Assembly: GCA_026874595.1 (NCBI GenBank)
Contig: CM049315.1
Span: 66,783,916-66,847,915, forward strand
Direction: 5' to 3'
Origin: Sipunculus nudus
Taxonomy: Eukaryota; Annelida; Sipuncula; Golfingiida; Sipunculidae
Length of the DNA stretch: 64,000 bases
The notes beneath the pieces are model-generated. The model had not been told where the DNA came from. It saw only the letters and a program-made list of their open reading frames with translations, and searched no databases. The position numbers were made by a program, and so were the translations under genes. Of this stretch, positions 1 to 11,639 are shown piece by piece (the first letter of the stretch is position 1; each line of letters begins with the position of its first letter).

Positions 1-1889
1 GCAGATCCATCCTTCCTCCTCACAACTTTGATGTATGTAAAGACATCTCCTCCTGGTTTGGCCTCACTCTCGCACAGGGGCTCCCAACTTTGCTTCACCA
101 TGTCAAAAACATGAACACGGATAAACCACATTTTGGTAGCCTCCTCAGTGCTTGTACATCCCCTACTTTCTCTCTGTTTCTTCCTTTTCTTTTGCTTGGT
201 GCGCCCATCCTTTTTCAGATTAACATCTTTGTATAACACGTTTAATATGTAAACGCCATCACTTAGGCAGATCAGGTTGTATAACCTTCCATAATCCCCA
301 ACCAGCGAATTGGCTGCCCCGCACGGCAGTGCGACCTCTATCGCTTTCTTATCCAACATATTGAATAACTGGACCGTATGTGGCTCAGAATTAAATCCGA
401 CATAGTCTGCGGCATGTCCCACTCCAAATAAATTCAATGTTATGTCTCCATACAGCGCGACGTAGTCGTCAGGAATTCTCACTTTTAGCCACACTTTCTG
501 TGCCGGTCGGTAGATCAGATGAACACCTTTAAAACAGTTACAGTAGTAAATCACTTCTTCATGTTTTCCATCGGTTATGTCTTCTCTGCGCGAGTCCCCG
601 GTGCCATCCTCTCCTTCGTACTCAGCAGATTTGGCCACGGAGGCTCGCACTCCTTCCTTCGTTACACCTGCAGGTTTACACACCGGGGCTTGCGTTTCTT
701 CCTTCGTTACACCTGCAGGTTTACACACCGGGGCTTGCGTTTCTTCCTTCGTTACACCTGCAGGTTTAGACACCGGGGCTTGCGTTTCTTCCTTCAATAC
801 ACCTGCAGGTTTAGACACCGGGGCTTGCGTTTCTTCCTTCGTTACACCTGCAGGTTTAGACACCGGGGCTTGCGTTTCTTCCTTCGTTACACCTGCAGGT
901 TTAGACACCGGGGCTTGCGTTTCTTCCTTCAATACACCTGCAGGTTTAGACACCGGGGCTTGCGTTTCTTCCTTCGTTACACCTGCAGGTTTAGACACCG
1001 GGGCTTGCGTTTCTTCCTTCAGTACACCTGCAGGTTTGGACACCGGGGCTCGCGTTTCTTCCATGGTTACACCTGCAGGTTTAGACACCGGGGCTTTCGT
1101 TTCTTCCTTCGTTACACCTGCAGGTTTAGACACCGGGGCTTGCGTTTCTTCCTTCGTTACACCTGCAGGTTTAGAAACTTGGGTTTGCGATACTTCCTTC
1201 AACAGACCTGCAGCTTTTTTAATTTCTAGAAGAAATTGTTCTCGATCTCCTTTATCCCTCTCACTCCAACGATGTAGGAACTCCATTAGCTCGGCTTGAG
1301 TACAGAATTTCCCAAGACCTTGTTTTATGAAATGTAACAGGTGACTTGGTTGTACATTGTGTGCTTCCTCGAACTTCATAAGGGTATCTTTGAATCTGCT
1401 GATCGCTACGTCCCTCGCTACTTCTTGGACTTCACATATGGATAGTTCAAAGCTAACTCCCCATGTCCAGAGGCAGGTTTCCAATTTAAGTTTCTGCAGC
1501 AAAAACGTAACGCACAGTTCCTCCAAACGCTTCATTCTGAAGAGTTGAGCAGCATGTATAACTTCATTAAAGTTGTCTTTTACAATCTGGATCTCACCGT
1601 AGTAGATGAATCCCAACAGTGCGATGACCGGTCGGATGGACTGAAACTTCCCCGACAGGTTGATTTCTTGTTGAGGACGCTTGCTATTTGTTGAGAAAAT
1701 TTTCCGAAAATATGGGCTAATTGCGGCCAAGACACAACGATGTGCCATCACAATTTCATCGCCGACTATGAGAGTGACGTCACAGTATTTAGATCTCTCA
1801 TACTGCTGACAAAGCAACTCCTGCAGACCATGACGCTTTCTTGCTCGTCCAATAAAGGGTTGTGAATGTTGATCCCACTTTCCGGTCTC
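1..1889 (-). CDS. Gene 1 exon 2 (partial): BTB-BACK protein with kelch-like C-terminal half and a 15-aa repeat linker
   Basis: An open minus-strand frame runs from a good acceptor (pyrimidine-rich tract, TTCAG, AG at 1890-1891) off the left edge with no stop. In order it encodes a basic FIGRARK segment, a BTB domain (from about YERSKYCDVTLIVGDE, about 1810 to 1500), a BACK domain containing TCLWTWG and FCTQAELMEFLHRW (about 1480 to 1270), a linker of 15-residue repeats (about 1215-625), and the start of the C-terminal half (HLIYRPAQKVWLKVRIP near 500). It matches gene 2 almost segment for segment, so about 250 C-terminal residues lie outside the window. By family knowledge BTB-BACK-kelch proteins are usually CUL3 ubiquitin-ligase substrate adaptors, with BTB binding CUL3 and the propeller binding substrate. 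The propeller assignment rests only on spaced W/Y strand patterns and is weaker. The repeat linker is absent from the three paralogues. Confidence 0.88.
625..1215 (-). repeat. 45-bp coding minisatellite (15 aa x about 13) in gene 1
   Basis: Thirteen units of exactly 45 bp, each marked by an ACCTGCAG block at 664, 709, 754 and so on every 45 bp to 1204. On the coding strand each unit reads GVTKEETQAPVSKPA, with variants at Thr/Leu (GVLKEE) and one TMEETRA unit. The last unit is degenerate. Being a multiple of three, the array never breaks the frame. It lies in the flexible linker between BACK and the kelch-like half. The near-identity of units implies recent expansion or homogenisation, so allele length may vary. 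Confidence 0.95.
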
Positions 1890-2248
1890 CTGAATCAAAG
1901 AATACATTATCATTCTACTGTCACAGTATCAGTATTTATTATATGTTCACATATTATAAACATAAACCCTGAATTCCATTAACTTCAAAATTCGCAAAAA
2001 TACATAGCAATAAATATTATATGATATAAAGCGCAAATTTACAATTATGATCGGAGAGATCCATGAATGCTTATAATTTCAAGTAGATCATTCATTCTGG
2101 TTAAAATCTCTAACTATGTATCAAGCTTAATCTGTACTAAGGGCAAGAGATTTCTTTCAAATTTACAATACAAAACATATGTGGGTGTTTGGTACGTCTT
2201 CATTTTCGTCGAGAAAAATCGAAATAGAATTTATATACATGTATTGTT

Positions 2249-2400
2249 ACAGGGTTCACATAAAAGCGGACTGAACTGTCTCGCGAGTTTCTAGCGTAGC
2301 GGTTGTAACGCCGGACACCTACATGGGTTTGAACCCGGGATCGGACCAATATTCTCTCGTGAGCAAAATGTTTCCTTAACATATGTGGGCTCGACCAAAA
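2249..2400 (+). repeat. tRNA-derived SINE, copy 1
   Basis: A segment beginning with ACAAGGG-like text (CAGGGTTCACATAAAAGCGG) contains a polymerase III A-box-like TAGCGTAGCGGTTGTAACGC and, about 25 bp on, a B-box GGTTTGAACCC. It ends in an AAAATGTTTCCTTAACAT tail shared with a second copy 280 bp away. It lies in the intron of gene 1. It does not fold as a clean cloverleaf with an acceptor stem, so it is called a SINE and not a tRNA gene. Confidence 0.6.
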
Positions 2401-2526
2401 TTACACCCAACATCGTGGACCGGGGAATTTGACGTAATTGAGTATAATACCGCCATCAAGCTTACCAAAAGTGTGAGTTGTTGATCTTGTTCTGATAGCA
2501 AAACGCCCTTAATATAAGAGGGTGTG

Positions 2527-2700
2527 TGTTACAGGGTGCACATAAAAGCGGACTGAACTGTTTTGCTAGTGAAGCTTTTCTTTCGAAGCGGTTGGAACGC
2601 CGGACATGTGCCCCCCGGACATGGGTTAGAACCCGAGATAGGCCCAATTTTTTGCCCTTGGCAAAATGTTTCCGTAACATTATATTAATATTGTGTGTGT
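2527..2700 (+). repeat. tRNA-derived SINE, copy 2
   Basis: Second copy of the same unit: CAGGGTGCACATAAAAGCGG head, A-box-like GAAGCGGTTGGAACGCCGGA, B-box variant GGTTAGAACCC, and the same AAAATGTTTCCGTAACAT end. It has a short extra C-rich segment between the boxes and is followed by TG and GA microsatellites. Confidence 0.6.
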
Positions 2701-2702
2701 GT

Positions 2703-2736
<34 letters not shown>
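2703..2736. repeat. (GA)n microsatellite
   Basis: Uninterrupted GA dinucleotides directly after the second SINE, in the intron of gene 1. Confidence 0.95.
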
Positions 2737-2739
<3 letters not shown>

Positions 2740-2811
2740 TACCGCACATCTACAATATAACTAAACAATTGCCAAAGATATAAAAATCAATAAATAAAAA
2801 AATCAATTTAC

Positions 2812-2889
2812 CTCTGTTGGCACTCCTTTATATACACGGAATGGCGAAAACACTTTTTCCATTTCAAAAGGCAAGCGTGCCTCAGACAT
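2812..2889 (-). CDS. Gene 1 exon 1 (26 codons, start codon to donor)
   Basis: Minus-strand ATG at 2889-2887 opens a 26-codon frame starting MSEARLPFEMEK and ending at PTE. There a GAG|GTAAAT donor (GT at 2811-2810) stops it in phase 0, matching the phase of the exon 2 acceptor at 1890. The same arrangement (short coding exon ending in GAG, phase-0 intron) is found in genes 3 and 4, which is the main support. The 922-bp intron holds two SINE copies and a GA microsatellite. About 60 bp upstream is a TATATA-rich stretch, and 96 bp upstream is the shared dyad/GAS module. Transcript evidence is lacking, so the start is an inference. Confidence 0.6.
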
Positions 2890-2984
2890 AGACGTCCACC
2901 TACAAACAGTGCGAATTGGTGACTAAGGCAGCAGGCAAGTGAAAATTCATATATAAAGACAGTTCATGATAAAATCCTGCAAAT

Positions 2985-3010
2985 TTGGCATTCAGCCAAG
3001 TTTCCCAGAA
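2985..3010 (-). promoter_or_regulatory. Gene 1 promoter module: NF1-like dyad plus STAT/GAS-like site
   Basis: On the + strand this reads TTGGC-N5-GCCAA (2985-2999, a perfect NF1-type dyad), 2 bp, then TTCCCAGAA (3002-3010, the TTCN3GAA form typical of STAT/GAS sites). It sits 96 bp upstream of the proposed gene 1 start codon. The same geometry precedes genes 2, 3 and 4. Factor identities are inferred from consensus only; TTCTGGGAA could also be read as a BCL6- or CSL-related site. Confidence 0.6.
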
Positions 3011-3019
3011 ACACAAGTC

Positions 3020-4250
3020 ATAGGACCACCAATCATCCCGACCCCCCTCTGCCCTGTCACGAAATAAGTGCATTTACATATACTTGGCGTTGGTATGGAT
3101 GACATGTGCACTAACGGATCGATATGTCTACATTTTGGTTTTAAATCACAAACTGCCTCCTACTGATAAAAAAAGACTGTAACGTCATAGTGGACAACAA
3201 AAAGCTAAGTCAGCCATCCGTGTCAAAAGCGCTCCAGGAAAGCTTGCTTTATTTATTGATGAACTGCAGAATGCTGGACCCGAGTGTCGATCCTGCCAAT
3301 CAGTCACATAGACAAGCCCTACATATATACAGCTAATAAGTTTAGTCCAATGTATGAGAATCGGAGGCTGCACTCATTCAATTAATAAAATCTCGACATC
3401 CCCGCTTTCAGCCACGGCAGCCGTTTAAAGGGGTTCGAACCAGTTTCTGTGGTCTAGACCCCATAAGTGTCCCTGATATGAGGATCTAATTGAGGTTTTC
3501 TCATAAGCAGTAAGTTGAAGAATATAGATCAAACTGACCAAGTATTTAAAATTAGGAGTACTTTTGAGGACCTCCAAAACATGTCATGATCAACAAGCAT
3601 ACGAGGTTCAAGACCCAAGAAGAAACAACAGCTGAGAAACTAATACAATTGCTGTCATTTGTCGGTCTCGGAAATAGAATAAACTAACAGACAGAGAGAC
3701 AGAGAAACCTAGAGAAACAGGAAGACAGGGGAACATGTGAAAACAGTATTTTGAATGAGCAGTGTCTGGAAGAGCAGAAACAATAACACTTTAATGTATA
3801 AATGTCGATTCTGAAACGTCGCGCACGAATAAACAGACAGACACACACACAGAACATGTTTCCTGACTTTATTTAAACCGTATGGCTTTCAGAAGCATTG
3901 CTAAATCAATGTGGAATCCAGAATTACACGTCGGACCAAAACAACAAGCAGGCAGGAAAGTTGACAACAGCAGATGAACAGATGAAATATTCTGGCCAAC
4001 AGACTTTGTGAGTAAATAACGCAGGCGCACATGAACTAAAATAATGTCCACCATTGTACTCAAGGCCTGGGCGACTACATGAACGAAGATCTGAGCTATC
4101 CTGATCAAAGCTGAGCCGTGGACTACACGGAACGCCGAGTCTGAGTTTATCACACCAACAAGCTGCGGTCGGCTTCTCAGTTACAGTCTGTTGTAACATG
4201 TTAATTACCCCGGCCGGCGTGGCGGTGTTTTCACATATAAACACACAAAC
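3020..4250. other. Intergenic sequence, no gene recognised
   Basis: No ORF with family features. Short overlapping ORFs at 3869-4322 are low-complexity or chance. The stretch ends in a TA microsatellite. Confidence 0.6.
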
Positions 4251-4255
4251 ACACA

Positions 4256-4257
<2 letters not shown>

Positions 4258-4293
<36 letters not shown>
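4258..4293. repeat. (TA)n microsatellite
   Basis: Uninterrupted TA dinucleotides. They create spurious Tyr-Ile repeat ORFs on both strands. Confidence 0.95.
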
Positions 4294-4297
<4 letters not shown>

Positions 4298-4494
4298 TTT
4301 TATTATTGTCAGCGTGAAACATTTAAATATATTACAATTAAGTATAAGGTTTTAGAAAATAAGGTATTCTGTTTCCAGTATATGTTTTCCAGCCTACGCT
4401 CGGGTGCACTAATCAGTCGGCAATATGGTTACTTTTGTTATGAATCAGACAATCTTTTATACAAATTTATTCTGGATTTTTTGTCATTGTTCAG

Positions 4495-4604
4495 GTTTCG
4501 GATAAATGGTCGAAATTCCGGTTCTCCGTTTTTTTTATTTGGAATGACCGATTTTTCGGATAAGTGATGTTCGGATATTCGTCGTTCTACTGTACCTGCA
4601 AGCG
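4495..4604 (-). mobile_element. pogo/Tigger-like terminal fragment
   Basis: Read on the minus strand, the right edge is TACAGTAGAACGACGAATA followed by TCCGAACATCACTTATCCGA, resembling the CAGTA...TTATCCG ends of pogo/Tigger (Tc1-mariner superfamily) elements. A related end lies at 61745. No transposase and no partner TIR were seen nearby, so this is a solo or truncated end. Confidence 0.4.
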
Positions 4605-4629
4605 CTAACCTATGGTCGTTTAGTTTTTT

Positions 4630-5620
4630 TTTTTTTAGCTCAGCTGACTGACACTCTTTGTCCGTTGTCCGTGCTGTCGTTCGGCCCTCCGGCCGTCTGT
4701 CCGTTAACAGGGCACCAATCGTAACCGCTGGACCTGGAATCTTCTAACTTGACATCCAGAGAGGTTCATAAAAGAACTCATTGGAAACCTGAAATTAGGT
4801 CTCTGATACCTATATTCATTAAGCTATGGGGCTCCGAACACCCCCCCCCCCCCCAGAATAATGATAATTTGAAACAAATGCTCAAATATCTGAACAACTA
4901 ATCAGTTTCTGCAGACTGGTGGCGCCATCTGTATTTGTCGACTTTTTACGATTTTTTTTTTTATTTTCGAGACCTTGAATTATGCGGTCATCTGTTAACA
5001 GGGCACAAATCGTAACGACTGGGCCTAGAATCTTGTATCATGACATGCTGGAAGGCCCATATCAAGTCTCCTAGGAAACCTAAAATTAGGTCTCTGTTAC
5101 CCAAATCCTTTGTAGAATCTTGTATCTTGACATGCCGGGTTGAGGGGGGGGGGCATAAAAAGTCTCCTTGGAAACCTGATATTGGTCCCTGTTAACCATA
5201 TTGTCCGAGCTATGGTGTTCAGAATAACACCATCTGACTCACGGGGCTTCCAAGAATCCTCTTTGAATAATGGATAATCTGATGTATACAAAAGCTCAAG
5301 TATCTGAACAACTAATGCATTGATCACTATGATTGTTTGTATGATATTGATCAAGGAGTGCTTCATCAGTTTCTGCAGGCTGGTGGTGCCACCTGTATTT
5401 TTATATTTTTTACGATTTTTTTTTCTCTATTCTTTAAAAACCTTAAAGATGCGGTCATCTGTTAACAGAGCACAAAAATCCTTAAACCTTAAATTAGCTC
5501 TCTGTTTCCCATATTCTCTGAGCTATGGGGCTTATAAGCACCCCCTAGAATAATTGAAAATTTTATACCAAAGTAGAGCACAAATCATAACCATTAGACC
5601 ATATTTAGTGAGTAAATATT
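4630..5620 (-). repeat. Tandem repeat array, about 3 units, inverted relative to the array at 42.4-44.6 kb
   Basis: Starts TTTAGCTCAGCTGACTGACACT and carries GTCTGTCCGTTAACAGGGCA, a run of ACCTGAAATTAGGTCTCTG phrases, a GGGGCTCCGAACACCCC block and CTGGTGGCGCCATCTG. These are the reverse complements, in order, of the units in the intron of gene 3. Units are diverged and the last is incomplete. It carries only near-matches to the 12-bp palindrome discussed in the findings. Confidence 0.8.
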
Positions 5621-5639
5621 TTTCCTGTTTTTTTTTACA

Positions 5640-7055
5640 AAGTCCATTATGTTCGGGCCTATAACTTAAAGAAATAACACTTAACAGACTTAATTTCTTG
5701 CATGTATATAGGAAGTATATAGAATAATACTTCTTGTAAATATCAAGAAAAAAAATTAAGTGGTTTTGATATTAGGCAGTCCTGAAGTGTGATAATAGGT
5801 GTTTAAAAGAAATTAGATGTTTTCCTTAATTTCTTGATTAAAAAGAACCAGTTTGGTCTATCACAGGCATGTTTCCATTTTTGTTAGGATGCTAGATGGC
5901 AATTTAGAATTAAACTAAAAAAAGGGCAGTTGAGAGAAATTTGAAAAAAAAATTATGATCAGTCACACTAACTGAACTTGGGTATTAAACAGAATTACAG
6001 TCGGACTAATGAACAAAAAGGCAGGAGAAGTTGACACCAGCAGACGAACAGACAGACATACTGACAGAACCTGGATAACAGGTAAACAGACTTTAAATTG
6101 AGGAATAAAATGAGCTATCGTTCGTGTAGATAGGAAAATATTTGACGAAGTTATGAGCAAAAATGAAAAGATTTAAATAAGTTTTTGATGACCTTGACCC
6201 TTGACCTTTCTTTATTAAAATCAAAAGGCTTATGGGAGTTTTATTTTTCTATCAACTGTACAACTGAGAAGCTAATAAAAGCTGAATGCTTAATTATCAT
6301 GATAAATAGGTTATCTTTGAAATCTTCTTTGAAAACCAAGTTGGCTGCCATTATTTAATTTTGAAATTATCAAATTTAAAGTCCTTGAACCCAAAAATGG
6401 CTATTTAGAATGGTTCTAGCATGATTAAGTGCCGAGATGTTGACAAATTACGTTTCTTATGGCGGCCATTTTGAAATCCAAGATGTCTGCCATACTTCCA
6501 AATGTAAGAATGGAAACAGCATCTTCTTCTCCACGTCTTAAATTAGTAAATTATACCTTTTTCCTATTCTACTTTAACATTTAGCAAAAGTTATATTTTT
6601 AGGTTCTGCCTCCTGACTACTAACCCTTAATCGACATATTATCTACAGTAATAGAAAATGGTTCACGGCGGGTCCATTTTGCGTCGTAAACTGCGATGCG
6701 ATATTGCTTATTTCGAGCCTTGCTTAATTCGTCCTAATCCACAAGAAAGCTAGTCATTTCAGGGATACTAGACCGGAGCTTCTGCCGCTGACACTTGAAC
6801 AGTGACCAGCGCCCGCACGACTGAGTGACCGTGTTTGTCTGGTCTGACGTCACACGTCGTGCCAGCCCAGCTGCTGGGTTCGGCGGCACTGAGCTCGGCA
6901 GATTCCGTAAACAGCGTGATCTCTCCAATATATTTTGGTTTTATCATTAGTTTTCTAATAAATATGGTCGAACATCATTTATCAAAAGTAAATTTAAGAT
7001 ATATACTACTGGAAAAGCTACTTTTTGTGATTTTTGGCCTAATCGTTTCATTTGA
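5640..7055. other. Intergenic AT-rich sequence, no gene recognised
   Basis: Homopolymer-rich, with one TGACC(C)TTGACC phrase near 6190 and a short GC-richer patch near 6790-6910. No supported ORF. Confidence 0.5.
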
Positions 7056-7058
7056 GCT

Positions 7059-9015
7059 TTAAGGTCTAATCATCGTCAACCAACCTTGGTTTAATTTAGC
7101 TTTAGAATTCATATTAATAATAATTTTAGACACAGTGATGTATATATATATAGAATCCTTAGAATATTCTCTATCAGATGAGATATATTTAAAAAGTGTA
7201 ACAGTGTCCACTTTGAAAATTTAAAACTTGAAATGATTTAAAATTATTTTTTTTTAATTGGATATATCTCAAAATTGGCATAGGTTATGTATGTGGAAAT
7301 AGTATCATTTTAAACTACATACAAATATCTCCAGGCGTTTGTTTTTTGTTATATATTTATTCTCTTTTTTCATAATGAATTTTTAATTTTAAAAAAATGT
7401 GTGATGTTAACAATACTTATTTCGTTTAAATAACGTATTTCTACTGCACTAAAAACGATATAGGAAAAAGAAAAAACGCATTTTAAAATACTTGTTGATT
7501 TACCTATATGCAAAATTTGAAGACCCTATACTGGATGGTTTTTGAGAAATATCGCTCTGAAGACTGTACAGTCTCCTGAAATACTGTTTTGAGAAAACGG
7601 CCAAAAACTGTTTGGGAAGAGAAATTTCGTTTTGAGTGGAAAACAGGGATATAAGCGCAAGTGGATATAAGCGCAAGTGACAGTTGCATTTTTTCACTAA
7701 ATGTTCCGATGAGAATCAGTATCAATGTATAAATTATAAAATTTAATAGTTTATCAATGTTAAAAAAAAAAGGATTTTATTAGGCATCATGACAACTGGA
7801 GAACTGTCAAACTAAAGTAGGCGGAGCTTACTGGTCCGAGGGGTCGGTCATCGGTAACCAGGTCATGGGCTGCCGCGCCGGGGCACGCGTCAGGTGTGAA
7901 GTGACTGATAAGAACGATCACTCTGTTTACTCTGCGCTCTCATTCAGACCACCGTACACCCTAATCAAATTAACAGCTTGTCTCTCCCTCTCACAATTAT
8001 ATATGAGACACTACATAGCTAGCAGCAACACATATCTCTCTCTCTCATTAGATTTATTTACACCAGTCATATACGCGCAAAATCGTGCTGCGGCCGCTCT
8101 TCCTTTACCGAACGCTCTCATAGAGCTCCAAGACTCCGGCGCGGTTCACTTCGCAAAATTTGTTAGCAGGCGACGTGGTGGTGTAACTTGGTGCCGCGTT
8201 CCTCTCACAAAATTCATTCGTGCAACGCATTCTGCCATATTGCTGCACCACCCTCGACGTTTATCTACATCCTCCACTAACGATACGGGAACCTTGTGAT
8301 CATCAGTATGTGACTGTCTCTCGTTCAAATAGCGAATTTTATCTTCGCTCATTCTACTCTATTTTCTTCGACCCATGCAGTCAGTTTGAAGATAGTGTAT
8401 ATTTTAGAAGAAGGAACGATGTATTCGGTAATGGTTTTGGCGATGTAATGATGGAATCTGGGAGAAAATGTTATAGTGAATAACAGGGTCAATATTACAG
8501 AAATAACAATCGGTAAATTCATATTTCTGGGTATATTCTTAGTGCCAGGACCATTATTGGGTGACACTAAAATATATTAGGGCAGTGACATAGACATTAT
8601 TCGGCGACTGGAGGAATACGATGTACAGTTTACTTCTGGGTTAGGCGTATAGGGGGACGTGTTTGTATTAATTAGTGCCAATTAGTAAGTGCCGGTAATA
8701 TAGATAAGCTCTTTCCCGGCTGATTGACCGCGGCTTCCCTACGCCTGTCAATCAACCATTTGCCTAATACCGCGAGCGCATGGTTAACCAATAAGCAGCT
8801 TACACGCTGCTAACTCTGGCCGAGCTGACAGTTGGTCCTGTTTGCACCCCACGTGGGGTTGACATCTGAATTAAAATACTTATATATTCTAATTGATACA
8901 ATATAACCCCAGGAACGTGTTTTTGTGAAAAGATAGATATAGCAAACATCTATAAAACCAGATGTTTTTCAGAAAAATGTAATTTTCATGATTTTTGACG
9001 ATGATTAGACCTTAA
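7059..9015. mobile_element. TTAA-flanked DNA transposon with terminal inverted repeats, non-autonomous
   Basis: The 23 bp at 7057-7079 recur exactly, inverted, at 8995-9017. Each copy contains TTAA on the outer side followed inward by GGTCTAATCATCGTCAA. TTAA target duplication is characteristic of piggyBac and Kolobok elements, and the ends are 1.96 kb apart. The interior has a GC-richer block (7790-8360) with a 144-codon ORF lacking recognisable transposase motifs, so it is likely a non-autonomous or decayed copy. The first interior bases do not match the classic piggyBac CCYT end, so the superfamily is open. Confidence 0.5.
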
Positions 9016-9497
9016 AGGCAGGAATGCATTTTAAATAATATGTTAATTTATCTCGAGCTACTAGTTAAATTTGCCTGAATAAAAAAGTTTCCCTTCAAAG
9101 CTATCCTAATGTATAGAATGCAGGTTACCCCCGGTTATCTGAAATCACTTTCAAGTTATTCCTGGGGGTAGCCTGAACCTAATTTTTGGTGTATCCTACA
9201 CTGTTTAGATTACCGTCTTGCTGAATTAAATCAATGATAAATTTTAATGCTTTTACCAATGATATATTATTTCAATACACTCGGGGAAAGACACAAGAAC
9301 TTAAAGTTTGAAACAGTCTAACAAAAGCTGTCGCATATTGTTAACATTATTATAAAGTGTATTTACTTTACCCGCACACTTCGCAAAAGCGCAGGAAAAA
9401 TTACTTGCAAACAAAGGATATGAAAAGATTCAAACTAATTTTGGAAAACAAGAAGACGTTTATGAATTTTATGTAAATAAACATACAGAAGCAGCTG

Positions 9498-9790
9498 TTT
9501 TGAAATGTCACGGTTTCTATCCGTTTGGTGGTAACCAAAAGCCACATACCCAATCTTTAGTTTTATAAAAATGATTAACTAGCTTTTATTCCTTAGTTAC
9601 CACACTTTCATTGAAATGGCCTGGTTTATATCCGTTAAGTGGCAACCCAAAGCCAAATACACACGTTTGTGTCTTTATAATAATGTTTAGTTGTTTGTTT
9701 GCTTTTTTTACCACAAGCTTCATTGACATACCACAATCTGGATCCGTTTTGTGGCGATTATGAAATGTTTAATTTAATATGACATTACCA
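9498..9790. repeat. Degenerate tandem repeat, about 112 bp x 3
   Basis: Phrases of the type TTGAAATG..C..GGTTTATATCCGTT..GTGG..ACC recur at about 9499, 9611 and 9722 with decreasing similarity. Confidence 0.65.
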
Positions 9791-9954
9791 CTTAACAATG
9801 ACTCTTTGTACGGATCCTACTGCGATTCATTTTGTACCATAGTTTGTGTAGGTTGTCCCTATATTAAATTTATAACGACTGTTAAAGGAATTTAAAAGCT
9901 CAAACCAATCTCTAACCCAGTTGCTGTTCTCGCATGAGGTAAATGGTCGTAAAC

Positions 9955-10095
9955 CACAAAAGTAATTGCAAAAGTGATTGCGATTACTTTAAGAAGTAAT
10001 TGTTATTGTAATCGATTACTTTTCTGAAAACAAAAAAGTAATTGTAATTGTAATCAATTAAAAGTAATTGTATTTGTAATCGATTACTTATTGGA
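9955..10095. repeat. AGTAATTG/AATCGATTAC repeat cluster
   Basis: Dense direct and inverted copies of AAGTAATTGTAATTGTAATC and GTAATCGATTACTT. This motif is widespread in animal genomes as part of dispersed DNA-transposon-like repeats. No coding potential. Confidence 0.6.
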
Positions 10096-10099
10096 CCCA

Positions 10100-11630
10100 G
10101 GTCTGGTATGTTGGTAGCTAAAAGCAAACTTAACACTAGGTTATATGCATTCATATAAAAGTATATTATATGTAATTTCAAATTGCTGTAAACAGAATGT
10201 TGTAAACGGTTTCAATTGATATTTTAAAATTACATCTCCATGTCTGTCAAATAACAATGGAGATTAAAATTAAAGTTGTTGCTTTTTTTAGCCCGTATAA
10301 TTATAAGATGTGTTGATGTTTGTGTGGCTTTGTGCATGCAGTGCTCTTAAGAGCTCCACATAGTTATATGGGGGTACTTCCAAAGTCGTATCTTTTACAA
10401 ATCATTTTCAGTGAATCATCATAACAGATTGATCGTGTACCAAAAATTATTCTTACACACTAGACAATTTAACCAATGACGGTGGGTACTTTAAATGTTG
10501 CTGTGTTATCTAATACATGAAGAGTATGTTACCTTGTGGCTTTTACAAATAAAGTAAGTTGCCATCTAAAGAAATATGGGAAATCGGCTGTAATATTTAA
10601 CACTGGTATTTGCTCTATGACGTGAGAAGTTGAACATTAATTCTTTCGTATTCCAATCTTATTCAGTTCTTTCAGCTCAGTTGATCTTTTAAACGTTGAT
10701 CTATTCATTATTTGACAGTGACAAATCAATCTAGACATAAGGTGTAATTATGTGGAAAACACCTTTGCCAGGGTTCTTACCTAAGGGGAATAATTCGAAC
10801 AACTTGAAAAGCCTTTATCAAAAGCAATACGTGAAGCCCAAATACTGTGGTCACATTAAATGACCCTTAACCATACGCCGGCATGCGATACATGCTGACA
10901 AGTCAACTGTTTTAATAACATATCATGCCACCATATTATTTTATGTCAAAATCAAATATGTAAATGACAGGTTTTGCAGTGCGCCTGATTAATCACAATT
11001 CCAAAGGTCTTCCACTGTACCATCAAAGACAAACAAAAAAATATGCTATTTATATACATTAAGAACTACAACAACAAAAATATGCTTTATATATATATTA
11101 AGAGCTATACATTACATCCTGAACAATTCATATTGGTAAAAGTAGACATTTGTATTCGAATGAATGCATTTCTCCGCCCTTTACTTATTCAGCCCATATT
11201 CCCAGCATAATTCTTGCATAAGTGACTCTACATTTGTAAATAGTCCATCATGACGTTCCTGGATCCGACTCATGTAACGGTTACCATCAATATATGATCG
11301 ATTCTTCATTAGGCTATTCCCGAAATGCCCTGGCGTAGGCACCAATGTCCAATGTCTAATGCATAATGTATATTTAGGGAGTACCTTTTTATGGCACATG
11401 TAGTACATATGACACAGATCTCTAATTTTTATTTTAACCCTGCAATCGCGCTAACCCAGCATCTATTTAAGCTACCGTAGAGCTGACAGCGTTTAACCTG
11501 AGTACTTGGTTGGAAATAAAGGCTGCTTTTTGCCTTTACCAACTGAACCATTATGGACCTTCGCCCAGGCTTATGTGACACGTTATTATGCTCCTCGTGG
11601 CCGAAACATAACGCGGGAACTGCTGCTGTA
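10100..11630. other. Intergenic, no gene recognised
   Basis: AT-rich unique-looking sequence. The 75-codon ORF at 11181-11408 has no recognisable features. Confidence 0.5.
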
Positions 11631-11639
11631 CTCAGTCAG

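Noticed and set aside
519-1299. Two long + strand ORFs rich in repeated residues
   Set aside because: They are antisense readings of the 45-bp array in gene 1. The minus frame is the one homologous to the paralogues.
2290-2350. A functional tRNA gene
   Set aside because: A- and B-box-like motifs are present but there is no paired acceptor stem, and the unit is repeated with a shared non-tRNA tail.
7865-8299. 144-codon + ORF as a transposase or host gene
   Set aside because: No DDE, zinc-finger or other recognisable pattern; composition is that of a GC-richer non-coding stretch.
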